Origin: Pleurotus djamor
Lineage: Eukaryota > Basidiomycota > Agaricomycetes > Agaricales > Pleurotaceae
Assembly (NCBI GenBank): GCA_029747585.1
Contig: JAPEVF010000850.1
Coordinates: 1 to 19,283 of the forward strand
Reading direction: 5' to 3'
Length of the DNA stretch: 19,283 nt
Shown here: piece after piece, positions 6,756-17,936 of the stretch
Position numbering within the stretch: position 1 is the stretch's first letter
Layout of the letters: each line of letters opens with the position of its first letter
The notes under the pieces: model-generated
Told to the model about the DNA's origin: nothing
Databases searched by the model: none
What the model saw: only the letters and a program-made list of their open reading frames with translations
Made by a program: the position numbers and the translations under genes

Positions 6756-9700
6756 GTACGAGTAGAGACTAAGTCAACTAGTGACTAGTGAGAAAGGAGA
6801 GAGGGAATGAGAATGGAACTTGACGATAAAGAAGAGGAGCGGAGATGACGGAGAGACGTCGGAGCGACCTTGTGCACGGAGCACCTAGTGAGGGGAAACT
6901 AGAACTGATATTTCGACTAGCCGTAACTCTACTTGGGGTGCCTGTATATATACTAGAGGTACCTACTGTATGTAATAGAGCAGCAGTAGTAACATGAGGA
7001 GCCAAGGTATTGCCAAGGGGAACATGTGTCTAGACATGAGGCAGGAAAGGGTCCAAGGAGAGGATATGGCTAAGTCGAAGGAAACGTCGGAGCAGGCGGA
7101 GCTCGTCGGAGGAAAGGTAAGAGTAATGGTAAAAGGGGCAAGGATAGGAGTTAGGTGTTAGGGGATGATTGGACCATAACAACAGACGAAGAATCGCCCA
7201 TAACCAGCCAGAGAGTCAAAGACCGAGTCGTAAATCGGCCACATTTGCGTTCAGAAAGACAGATATGGGAACAGATCGTTGGCGTTGTTGATGGCGATGA
7301 GAAAGAGGTCAAGGTCGTTGGTGGGAAGAAAAGAAAACGATGGGAGACGGACTCAATGGACCGTAATCACCGGTTGTGCCTTTGACGTCATCGTCCCCGC
7401 ACTCGGTGTCCTCGGATCTGTCGTCTAGAGTATTCGTTCAAGTCCCAATTCTCGCCAGTCTGTTTTTGCTCTTCGAGTTTCTTATCAAGACGAGACGCGA
7501 ATGGAGGATTTGAGTTAGGTCTTGCACGGTTTCTTCGGCCTTTCAGATAGGTTTCTTGATCTTTGTCTTGGACTCAACCAGGACTCAACCAGTCTTGAGG
7601 TATTACTCAGAAGTTGAGGCGGGAAAACTAATACGTGACTTGAAATTTACAATCGACTTGAGAAATGAGAAATGAAGATTGAGACGAGAGATGAAACAAG
7701 GGTATGAATGCAACATGAACTTCGAAAGAATGTAAAATATAGTAGAAGCAAATGCAAATGACACTCACAAACATAATATACTCGCGTGTCTACTCTTCCA
7801 TCCAGTTCGTCGATCGGAAGTCTTGTCGCTCCAAGAACCGCCGCAACGTTTGGGCGAGAACCATGGGAATCGTGAGGCAGGCGTGCACCGACAAATCCAA
7901 GCTTCGGTGGCTGCGTGACAGACACAAGTAGGATAGAGCAGGCGTTTCTAGCCTGCAATACAGCTAATCTCCATCTTCAGTTATTTCGATCATCTCGCCT
8001 TCGTGCCAGAATACTGTCCATCTCCATCTCATATGGATGAGAACAAGTATATATGCCAGACGAGACGTCGAGAGCCTGAAGTGAAGCGGGAGATTTGATC
8101 TCAGACAGCCATGTTCTCGCGCGGTGAGATAACATGGCTCACATTATTATTGGAGGTGCATCGCCTTTTCGCAGTCTACTTCTCGTTTCGCTATATCCTG
8201 AGGATTCCTGGCCACATCCAGATGCTGGTGTACGCAAGCCAGCGCGAGTCCGTGAGAACAGAGGTAGGAAATCCTCTTAACGCTTCGTTTGTTGCGCAGT
8301 GTTTCGTTCGACGGTATGTGACATGCGGAGGCTGGGGTGATTTGAGACGGAGCACGAATGAATCGACGGGAAGAAGAAGGATGGGTCTTACTGATGACGT
8401 AGCCAACCAAACGGTGTCAGCTTCACATTTGTGATAAAAGAAGTTATGAAGAAGGCTTGCTTCAATTTCAGGAAGATTCTGCCGGATGATCGGGTAAGAG
8501 ACAGAGCAGAAAGGCATAGCTAGTATCCAGCTTGTGGATCATGATTCGGTCAGCAAGACGGCGGGTAGAGAACGAGACAGGCAATTGATGGAGTGAGATA
8601 GGCGGGTAAAGTTGAGACGCGAGGCTAGAATTGGAGAATTGGAGAGGTTTTCCCATGAGGGGTGGTCCGAATCAGTAGTGGTCATGAGCGTTAGCGTTCC
8701 TTCGTGGAAGACAGGTGAGCTCACCCTTTGATGATTACCCTGAGGTATGCCGTAACTCAAACTCCAGAATGGGATTCGTGCTCCTTGAGATCATCGTGGG
8801 ATGGATCATCCGATGACGGCGGTGTGGTACGCCATACTTGTCGCTATCTGGGTCGGTGACAGCACTATTATGTCAATTTGTCAGAGTCGTTCCACACATT
8901 CCAAAACGCCGACATACTCTAGTGCGTCAATGCAATATGACATACCATACCGTCGGGAATCAAGTCAACTTGGTGTGCCATGGATGAGACACATAGTCAG
9001 GAGAAGTCTACGCGTAGACCGTTTCGTCTCTAATGTGCGATGATCCTGTTCCATGAGTTAGCTATATGCATCCGTGCAGCAGCGCAATATGCACGAGAAC
9101 GTCGAAGGGAAGCACGAAGAGATAAACAGGAGAGAATAGCTGTGGATGATAATGTCGTCAACGAATCTACGGAGGTACAAGAAAAGATAAGGAACGGAGT
9201 CACGACAGTAGCCTTGTATGCGTCGCCGAATCGCACAATACATTAGGAAGGACCATGGAGCAGTGAAAGGAAAAGGCAGGTGAGAAGAAGCGTAGAGTAG
9301 AGTAACCGTCGAACTGGAAGCTCAACGGGCGAGCGAGATGGCTGGGTCGTTTTCATGAACATGAACGGAGGAAGTGAGTCAAAGGGCGCGAATACTTGAT
9401 GTTTAGCCAAGCGACTGAGCATTTCGGCCGTTTGGTAAAGGCAAGGATTTGACGGAAGCGACAAGATGAGAAGAGTGGCAGGATCTTCCGCATCCAGAAC
9501 TCGAGCGACAGAGTTGGGTCTTATAGAGTAACGAGACATGAGCAAAGAGCGTCGGCGTTGTCGTTGGCGATGAGGATGAGGAAGGGGAAGTGGGGAAAAG
9601 AGGAAAGATGGCAACTGGACACGGCCTCAACTGCCCGAAACCACCCGTCTCCTTCCCCGCACACTTCGTCACGGTCCTCGGACTCCACCCTCCAGGATAT

Positions 9701-10186
9701 CATGCCATGATGAAAACTGACTCGCACTCTCTCAGGTCCTCGCTCCTAGACTCTATCTTGCCTCCCTTGTTCTCTGTCCCTGACGCCCTGAACGTCTTCC
9801 TATACTTGCGACCTTCAGCGTTGTCCACTCTAGCCTGATGCTGGCCATGAACCTGACCTGTCGCTTCTGCTGGATGATACCATACTCGTTTGATACACAA
9901 TCCCGCCACTCCCTGCTCGTTCTTCGAGTTCCTATCCAAGCCACATGAATGCAACTTTCACGGCTGCGACATTCCTTCGCGAACAGCTGTGTATTACACC
10001 CCGATACTCTATCCCTTCCCTCTATCCCTGCAACTTTCCTTCCAGCCATTGCTCTCCCGGTGTTCATACGACCTTTATCCAGAACCTGTGTTTCGCAACC
10101 AAGCCATATAGGGTGAATATATGCGCTCATATTGAATCTGGCTATGGCGCATCGTAGGTAAGTAGAGTACTGGGTCTTGGGTCATG

Positions 10187-10845
10187 CTAGAATCGTGCTA
10201 ACGGAAGGGGGTATGGACATAGTGTATCCGTGTCGTTTCCGCAATGTCGTATGCTTGAAGGTAGGTAGGTGGAAAGCATGTAAGGTGCGAGATCATAGCA
10301 GTATTGTGGTCCGTATGTACGATAAAGTGTAGAAAGAGTTTCAAGTCCGTGATAGAAAGCGTCCACAAATATAGCAAGATAGGTAGAGTCAAAGAACATC
10401 GTGACCGAGATACACATAGAGTCCACGACCAGTAAGCTAGCAAGCATATCAAAGAAGGACGCTTCTACGCAGTCTAGCGACAGCATGACCTCGAGCCCTA
10501 GAGGCTGGTGGTAAGGACCTAGCCACCGGAACGAGGAAAACCAATTGAACGCATAGGAATTTGAGAAACACGAGAGACGTCATCGAGAAACGAAAGACAC
10601 GAAAGGTGCGGACCCATCGTCCAGACGAGCTTCATCCCCATAGGTCGACGGTGACGGGTACTTCCTGCTATCGCAGGGATCCCAACAAACCCAAGCATCG
10701 ATGACACTCCTTCAAGGTAAACATGTCCGTCTGCTCTGACCCCGATTCCATATGGTTGGGCGAGTACGATAGCGTCACGAGCGCTGGGAGCCAATAGGCT
10801 AGAGCAGATGCGGTTGCAGCAGGTTATTGCGTGTGATGGGAGCAT
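10187..10845 (-). other. Unrecognised minus-strand open stretches, possible gene remnant
   Basis: Two minus-strand open frames follow each other: 10519-10845 (from ATG, 108 codons; first half protein-like with SSLLAPSARDAIVLAQPYGI and SSMLGFVGIPAIAG) and 10187-10486 (99 codons, hydrophobic, with MLASLLVVDSMCISVTMFF). A minus-strand acceptor-like TAG|GTCC lies between them near 10518-10521. I do not recognise the family. They may be exons of an unknown gene, remnants, or chance ORFs. Confidence 0.25.
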
Positions 10846-11519
10846 CTAACGAAGATAGGAGGTGGTCGCTACTGGGAGGAGGAAGACGAAGGGAGCTGAG
10901 TCCAAAAACACCAGCGCCGATTCCAAGCGTCGCACAGTCTTCAGTCTTCGTCCATCATGACCCCGATCGAACCTAGCCTACACCCATACCCTCCTCCTCC
11001 TACAAGCATGCACCAGCAACGAAACCGAATCGTACATCCGCAGCCGAACAACGATGACTGAAACGAGTGCTACAAATTGAGAGCAGTCAAAAGTCGTCAA
11101 CTAGTAAGGAGCTCCCTTTGAGGTCGACATCAAGCGGTGTTTCGGGGCTCTGGGTTGACAGACGAGGAGAGGGGAGAGTATGGGTAGACCGGTGTCCACC
11201 TCCATGAATCCACTGTTAACGTTGAAAATAGTAGATCACAGACCGGGCTGTAGGAGGTGGTGGATCTAGGCCAGTTTGAAGTCGACCTCGGGTGGCTGAT
11301 CGCTGTTTTCAGCCTGATGACAAGCTCATGACGTGGGGTAGGCAAGTACTCGAGCTGCCACGATATGGTTGGACGTTGACAGGGTCTCACCTCAGGGAGA
11401 GGAATCGCTGGGGGGAAGGAGTATATGACATGGAAGAGCGACGAACAGAGCTCGGCATTGAGGACGTTGACCCTGCGATGAGCAAAGGGCGACGATTTCC
11501 ATGGTTGATGGATCATCGA
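10846..11519. other. Stretch with no supported feature
   Basis: A 128-codon minus-strand open frame (11130-11516) is proline/serine-rich and lacks motifs; the plus strand is equally open. Nothing here can be supported as a gene. Confidence 0.4.
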
Positions 11520-11774
11520 TCATCCTTTGATAGCCCGATCTTCATCGTGCCTATTCTCCCTCCCATACCATCTCCGACCTGCGGACCGGAAAGCATCCCA
11601 TTCGTCCACGAACCATCCGTCCACAATGGGACGAGCGTCGACATCGAGTCCGCTGATCATACGCTCGAAGAGCAGTTCGACAAAGCGGCCATATGCGGGG
11701 TTTTCATTGACGCCGGAGGCCGCGAAAGAATAAGGAATTGTTGCTCTGGGTTGTTGTGGATGATGGGAGGAAGA
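11520..11774 (-). other. Unrecognised protein-like minus-strand segment
   Basis: Minus-strand reading from 11774 to a TGA at 11520-11522 gives a segment whose composition looks like real protein (NPAYGRFVELLFERMISGL, then DVDARPIVDGWFVDEWDAF). It has no start codon. A different frame just upstream also looks coding (MAHEDLRRYPYDLPPIIHNN, about 11808 downward), so a frameshift or unrecognised intron near 11720-11740 may separate them. The plus strand is also open over 11292-11780, which weakens the case. Family unknown. Confidence 0.3.
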
Positions 11775-12922
11775 TCATAGGGATAACGTCGCAAATCTTC
11801 GTGTGCCATCACCTGTGAGATCCGGATGCGAAGGCTTGAGATGAGCCGGTGGTATATCAAGACCAGTACGTGCGTCCTTGAAGCCCATCCTGGAGATGAC
11901 AAGCAGCGCAGGGGAGGACTGTGGACGATGGGGGTGTGGTTGGATGAGAGGTAGCTGAAGGAGGAGGGGGAGAGGACGTCCATGTTCCTTAATTTGGTCC
12001 CTACGGTGTGGGACCATGGAGCATGGAGAGCATATCCGAAAGGGTGGTCATGGACGGTTCAAAGTTTTGAGGCTGGGTGGTTGTGATAGCATCGCGTTCG
12101 AATGTCTAGGCTTCACCGAAACCGAACACACCTCCAACCTCCCTCGCATCTCCCCAAGAACCGGCCTTGAACCGGCCTGTCTTACTGAGCTTCCAATCCG
12201 ACGCGTAGAGGGTGGCTGGTCGAAATGTTGAGCGTATTGAAGCGATCGCCGTAGCCAGCATAGATACGCGAGCTGCCATTAAAGACTTCCAAAGAGAAGC
12301 TGGAGGAGACGGAGGTGTCAGTCAGAGACGCGAGGAGCAAGAAAGATTACGCACGATAGAATACCTGAGCCAGCTCCACCACCTCCTGGGCTAAGCCGAG
12401 GCATCGCAGCACGACGAGCTCGAGCGTCGACTGCGAAGGTTACCATTGAATGGTAGCAAATTGAACCGTGATATGCGGTCGGTATCGATGGCGGTAACAA
12501 GTCTTCTTGTCGCCGCAAGTGCGATAGCGAGCAAGGGGAAGATGTCTTCCTCCGCTATCATATCCTATGGCAGGTCGACGGAGGAGGGAAAAGAGGGCAC
12601 GAGGAGCATGCTTGTTTGAAACACGCCTGTGATAGATGAAACGGGCTGCGTTGAGGGCGCGGATGGTGGTGGTGGTGCGGTTGTTGATGACCATGTTACT
12701 GTAGATGATGGGTACGTCGTGAAGCACCTGCTCTCATCATGAGATAGAGCATACGAGATAGGCGGTGGGTTGGATTTTGTAGCTTGGGGTTCGTCCAGAC
12801 CAGACGTTGGTGGCTCTTCGTGGTTGTAGAGGTGTCTTCAAGCGTCTTCGAGACCACCTTTCCCTAATCCTCCCTCTTCACGACATCTCCACAAACCCAA
12901 AACCTCCCCAAAAACTAGGCCG
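11775..12922. other. Stretch with no supported feature
   Basis: Apart from the upstream frame mentioned for the segment ending at 11774, only overlapping short frames on both strands are present. A minus-strand frame at 12440-12727 and a second one overlapping it both look partly protein-like, so neither can be trusted. Confidence 0.4.
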
Positions 12923-13040
12923 TCAATCGTACAGGGTCGGCATCAGCAGCCGAAGAGCGTAAAAGCAGTTATCGGTGGCGATTGCTGGGTTATGTGCGAT
13001 GAGCATAGCGAGAACCTCAATCTGTGGACGGAAACATTGT
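12923..13040 (-). other. Possible terminal exon of an unrecognised minus-strand gene
   Basis: After a good minus-strand acceptor (pyrimidine-rich CTCACCCTTTCAG, 13041-13053) comes a 38-codon stretch, QCFRPQIEVLAMLIAHNPAI then ATDNCFYALRLLMPTLYD, ending in TGA at 12923-12925. The composition is protein-like and helical. Upstream, another acceptor-like TTCTTCTAG and donor-like GTGCGTG bracket a stretch (about 13100-13215) that is interrupted by stops in the frame giving VPSDEYRLRYER. This pattern fits a decayed gene, but I do not recognise the protein. Confidence 0.35.
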
Positions 13041-14028
13041 CTGAAAGGGTGAGAAGAGCAAGAGCAGGTCAATAGACGAAGGCTGACATGGGGAATGGTT
13101 CACGCACCAACAGCCCAAGAAACATCAGCTACTGAATCCCGATTGGTAGACGTAGGCTATGCGTAGGTATCATCGTTCGTATCGTAGACGGTATTCGTCA
13201 GAGGGTACATTGCCTAGAAGAAAAAAGCAAAACGAAAAAAAAAGTTAGCAAGAGGGCTGAGATCTACGGGGTTACAGCGCACGCACCAGAAACCCAAGTC
13301 CGGATTGTCACCTATTCAGACCTCTAACCAGTACAGGTAGCCTGTGAGATACGCAAGAGAGAGGAAAGACGAAGGCTTGAAGTGAGAGAGAGCCTTCGAG
13401 TACGGGTTGGAGAAGATGAAGGTACGCAGAAAAAGGTGTAGAGTATGTGTATGCTTGGCTATGGCTTCTGATGTGATTAGCGCTGGACCACGATTAGCCG
13501 TGTTTCCCAACTTTACTCCTTCCCATTTCTGTCAATACGATGTTTTTCTTGAATGATTCAAACACGGCCGCCCTCACTATCTCGCTCTGGAAGCTCACAG
13601 AAGGGTTAAAATTGCATCTGACCGTCAAAAATCCAGACATTGGAAGCATGCCGTTTCCACCATCCCCAGATCTTGCTTCTCGTGTCTTGACTCTTCTCAG
13701 CCTGTCTTTCAGAACTTGGATGCGACTGTAGCCAGATCCCGACAGTGTTGTCCATTATGGAAAGTTGAGCTTTGATGTATAACTTAAGACTGGGACGTGG
13801 AACCATCATAGACACGCATGCGAATCAATGCCCACCATATGAAATTCCATCCCTCCTCCAAAGTAATTTGATCCTACTCGTGGAACAGCCGCTCGACAAC
13901 ATTTCGACTGTCTCATCAAGCATCACCTCAAGGATCAGATGGACCTCCGCGGCCATCCGTCTCGTGAGTCTCATTGTTATATTTTCAGCTCAACTTTAAT
14001 AGCTCATCCGTTTCCATCGCGCGATCAG
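13041..14028. other. Mostly featureless stretch upstream of the DUF2235-WD40 gene
   Basis: The stretch contains the acceptor-like signals of the possible remnant (to about 13215) and a 64-codon minus-strand frame (13316-13510) with a hydrophobic end (SFLSLAYLTGYLYWLEV), which may be part of the same remnant. Nothing else could be supported. Confidence 0.4.
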
Positions 14029-14110
14029 CTTCTTCCTCTCCCTTTGTATGTTCTTTCCGTGTCCCACAGTGTTCCGTTCACCGTCTACCTTCATCTTGTC
14101 TTTTTTATTC
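14029..14110 (+). promoter_or_regulatory. Pyrimidine-rich tract, candidate core promoter region
   Basis: A CT-rich tract (TTCTTCCTCTCCC, TTCTTTCCGTG, CTACCTTCATCTTGTC, TTTTTT) lies about 160-240 bp before the chosen start codon. Such tracts are common just upstream of transcription starts in filamentous fungi. No clear TATA box was seen. The assignment is by position and composition only. Confidence 0.35.
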
Positions 14111-14271
14111 GGCCTCATGACCTCCCTAGCTCGTAGAAGATGCGCACCCCTCGTGGCTACGACCAGTGACAGCTTCCATTCTGACAGCTCTCAATCAGCC
14201 AAGTTCCCCAGCGCTAGAGAGTCGTATAAGTATACCGGCCATAATTCCAAGCAAGTCGAAATCAACTCGCA

Positions 14272-17200
14272 ATGTGTGGACGCTTCCTTCCGTCTTTCAT
14301 ATCGTCTCGTGCGCCCAAGGTCGGTGGGATGCAAGAAGAGCTACCTCCGACCACTAATCCTCCAACGAGCTCGCAAACCGCTCGGCGGACAGCCTGTATC
14401 CATTTCGGAAAAGGACGTAACCTGGTCGTCAACCTCGATGGCACTGCTAACCAGTTTAGCGAACATGTGAGCCCTCGGTGCTGTACCTTCATCTTACTGC
14501 GGAAATTAATCTAGCCTTCTTGACATAGTCGACCAATGTCGTCGAAATCTTCAGCCGAATCATCAAGGATGAGGGCCAAATGGTCTATTACGATAGTGGG
14601 ATCGGCACTTACGCACCCCCGTCGTTTCGATCTCTCAGCTACATCAAGCAAGTTCTCGATCATGCAATTGATACGGCGATTGCATGGTATGTATCAATGG
14701 TGACTCTATCCGCCCGTTTTGAAGCCAATTTTCTTTACTCTATAGGAATTTTGAACAGATTGTTCATGCCACGTACAAGTGGCTATCTGAAAACTACCAG
14801 CCTGGTGATCGTATCTTCCTTTTTGGTGAGCGTCGTGGTCACTTTGACAAGCTCTAAGTAATCACCTACATCTCTCATCAATGAGGCTTTTCGCGGGGTG
14901 CATACCAAGCTCGTGTCATCGCTGGCATGATTGAAACTGTATGTCTTTCTATCTCCACAAACTTCTCATCGCCACTGAATGACGGCCGTTTCTCCAGGTC
15001 GGCCTTCTTCACAAAGGCAACAAACGACAAATCCCTTTGTAGGTGAATCAAAATTCCTTGTACGAGTCCTTCTTACCTTTTCCTGTAGCGCCTATCAACT
15101 TTACTCGTCGGTAGTGGATAATAGTAGAAGTCGCGCATCCGACGGCGCCGCAATGAGAGTGCCAAAATCCATACTTAGACAAAGAAAGCAAGCCGAGCTT
15201 TGTTACCAATTCAAGAGATCACTCTGCCACCCTGGGGTCAGGGTCCACTTTGTCGGTGCATGGTGGGCAACTTGCATGTATTCATCTGATCAACCTTCAT
15301 CTGATCTCCATTCCCTTTAGGGACACTGTTTCATCCATCGGAGTGCTACGGGGTCAATCCCTCCCCGAGACTGTATCCGGGATGGGACATGTCTGCCACT
15401 TTTGCCACGCGCTTGCCCTGGATGAGCGTCGCGTTAAGTTTCAGCCAGAATTTGCCAATGGTGGACTGGGCCCACAAGAGACTGGCCCAGGTGACGTGAA
15501 GGAAGTCTGGTTTGCTGGATCTCACTCTGATGTGTGCGTTTACTCAAGAACTACTATGATTAACTTAATTTATCGTTGATCCAACANGGGGGGGCGGAAA
15601 TATCTCAAATGAGAAATTGCAGAACTACAGTCCAGCTCTGCAATGGATGACCTATGAAGCCATGGCTGTGGGCCTTCGTGTCAAATGCTATGATGGTCAA
15701 TGGAAACAGCTTCCACTAACCAAGTCTCTAACGGCAATGTGGAGAATCCTTGAGATCCTTCCATTTCCATCCCTCACTTACAAGGATGCCGCCAGCACAA
15801 GTTCAAGGTACCTGTTGATGTGTCTGACCTTTTCTAACCGACTGACAATGTCGTACCCTCAAGACCACACCTTTGTGCTAGCAGAAAAATCCAACCTGGG
15901 CAACTCATCCATGAATCAGTATTCACCAGACGACCAATCTCAACCAATTCAGACTCTGATTCTGGGTCCAACGCAGCTATCGCATCGAGGCGAATACTTC
16001 CCCGTTTTGTCAAGCCACACACGAAGTCTTACCTTCCAAAGGCGGCACTACCCACGACAATTTCTCACTCTTGGGAAGATTTCTTGTCCAAAGACTTAGA
16101 TGCCATGTCAATTGTGGAGAAAGATCCATTTGAGAATGCTTCACACGCCCTCTCGCTTCTAGCAGACGTCTCCACAAATCCGGGCATGAGATGGGGGGGA
16201 TGTCCCTCTGATCATGACAACATTGCGCCCGTTTGCAACCGCACTTTCAACATTTCACCCTCTTCTAGACACACAGCAGCATGTATCGCTTTTGGAGGTA
16301 CCAAATGCAGGGAAGATCCTGCTAGACTTTGTATGCTTGGCTCTGCTTAACCCCGAGTTGCCTATCTCGGAGGATTCGAAGGAAACATTGATACAACTGC
16401 TTGCCCGCGCATGGCCACTTTTCAAACCACTTCCGCCATCCACCTTACCACACATACCACCATCCGCAGTGCACCAATGGGGTTCCCAGGTTTTCACACC
16501 TCTTAGAAGTGACTTGATTATGATTCTTCAACCATTTGGTAAAGTGTTTCCTTGACATTTGTCAAACAAGTTGCCTCATTCAATGCTGTTCGCGTAGCTC
16601 AGCTTGGTTACCTCAGAGAGGGGTACCATTGGATACAGAGTGTGACTTTCTCGCTCCGGGAACCAGGACATGTTGCATTTACTTCAAGCCTTGATGACAC
16701 AACAACCATTTTTATTTGGAATGGATCCACTCAATCTCCCAACGAAATCTCCAATGTTCGAGGGGAGAGGTCGACAATCTCCTGTGATAGTTCACACATT
16801 GCTGTTACGGATGGGAAGGATGTCAGGATCATCACCACCACCCAGCAGCCGCCCTCAACCACCCAATGTACTGACGACAAAGATCCCAACGACAGTGGCG
16901 ACATCGAATCTCTCTGCTTCTCCACCGGCAACCACACCCTAGCAACGGGGCATTGGAGCGGCTGGATCAAGCTGTGGGAGGGAGATAAATGGAAGGCGGT
17001 CAAGAGGTTCAAAGGCGGGGACGACTTCATCTGGCGCCTTGCTTTCTCGAGGGATGGCTCTCGATTGGCGTTCCTTGCTGGACCCATCAAAGTCTGGAAT
17101 TTGGCGGATGACGCGGTGATCGAGTTGGAAGATTCTTGGGACTCATCGTCACTTGCATGGAGTCTTTCCGGAGATCAGATCGTTTCTGGCACCGGACATG

Positions 17201-17502
17201 GCAGCATGAAGATCTGGCGCGCCGATCGGGGGAAGATCACGCACACGTTCAAAGCCCATGATTGGTGGATTGACTGTCTGGCATTCCGGGATGATGGACA
17301 GGTGCTTGCAACGGGGAGCAATGACCGCAGGATACGGATTTGGCGATGCGAGACCTGGGAGAAGATCTGGGAGTTTGATATTGGTGAGAGAGTTTTGTCA
17401 CTTGCTTTCTCGCCGGATGGGAAGCGGCTCGTATCTGGAGGCCGAGATGGTGCGGTCCATCTCTGGGACGTGGACATGGGAAACGAGGAGCCTGTAGATT
17501 GA
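14272..17502 (+). CDS. DUF2235 (Tle1-like alpha/beta hydrolase)-WD40 fusion protein, multi-exon
   Basis: The gene reads as ten exons: 14272-14466, 14529-14686, 14746-14825, 14886-14938, 14998-15038, 15089-15262, 15321-15533, 15589-15807, 15864-16538 and 16598-17502, about 903 residues in all. Residues ~49-310 are the DUF2235 domain: GRNLVVNLDGT, the nucleophile elbow GFSRGAYQAR (Ser147), GAWDTVSSIG (Asp235) and AGSHSDVGGGN (His302), consistent with the Ser-Asp-His triad of Tle1-type phospholipases. A helical linker follows (RKIQPGQLIHES, HQWGSQVF), then seven WD repeats over the last ~300 residues, each ending in IWN/LWE/VWN/IWR/LWD-type words. No P-loop or NACHT was seen. Three uncertainties: the start (a spliced upstream exon is possible); N15587 at an acceptor; and an extra G in the G7 run at 16193-16199, which breaks the frame. 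Intron 16539-16597 may instead be exon. Substrate and role are unknown; a cytoplasmic lipase-like sensor/effector is an inference. Confidence 0.85.
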
Positions 17503-17789
17503 TCTGTCCTGTATTTATTACCTTGTATGCCGCCTGTTTTGACTTTGGATAAGGTTGAGCTTCAGCTTCATTTCCAACCAAGTATGATTGACAACGGATG
17601 CGAGAATAGCAATGACACGGGTGATTGAACGCTCCTCAATTCTAAGCGCCTCGCTGAGGGAAGGAGGCGAGACAAAAGTACAGTCCGAAGTCATAATTGT
17701 CAGGCTCGAACATCATTCAGACGAGATTGTAGTTGACATGCACTGAGTTTTAGTTATGGAGAAACTAGGATGTACATGGGGGACCTATA
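17503..17789 (+). other. 3' flank between the DUF2235-WD40 and eS17 genes, left of the transposon
   Basis: Non-coding 3' region shared with 4848-5151. With the fragment right of the transposon it forms a ~335-bp convergent intergenic space holding both 3' ends. No canonical AATAAA was noticed. Confidence 0.7.
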
Positions 17790-17817
17790 CTCGTAGTCAC
17801 ACAAAGTATCCGGACAC
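17790..17817 (+). repeat. Left terminal inverted repeat of the Tc1 element
   Basis: CTCGTAGTCACACAAAGTAT followed by CCGGACAC; 25 of 28 positions match the right end. Confidence 0.95.
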
Positions 17818-17936
17818 TTACATAATCAAGGGGTGGCCCCTTCGACAACCTCACCGATTATACCACCATCGCTCGACTGATTCCATTGAAAAAATTAGGG
17901 TAACTAGGTTAATGGGTATGCTATCTAAAAGTATGA

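Larger units (their letters stand above)
6026..10186. other. Four-kilobase stretch with no recognisable gene
   Basis: Open frames here are all under about 125 codons, overlap on both strands, and show no domain, catalytic motif or convincing exon chain that I recognise. Isolated splice-like signals occur (for example GTGAGT on the minus strand near 6404-6412) but could not be joined into a gene. No tRNA or rRNA was recognised. It may be intergenic or heavily decayed sequence, or a gene family I cannot identify by eye. Confidence 0.5.

Noticed and set aside
7281..9945. Possible duplicated block: GGCGTTGTYGNTGGCGATGAG near 7281 and 9552, and TTCGAGTTYCTTATC-like words near 7474 and 9926
   Set aside because: The spacing between the two matches differs (about 190 against 370 bp) and the sequence between does not align by eye, so chance or very old decay cannot be separated.
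11292..11780. 162-codon plus-strand open frame
   Set aside because: The minus strand over the same bases gives more protein-like composition, and the plus-strand product has no recognisable motif.
12040..12110. tRNA-like B-box word GCGTTCGAATGTC
   Set aside because: No matching A box, acceptor stem or anticodon arm could be folded around it.
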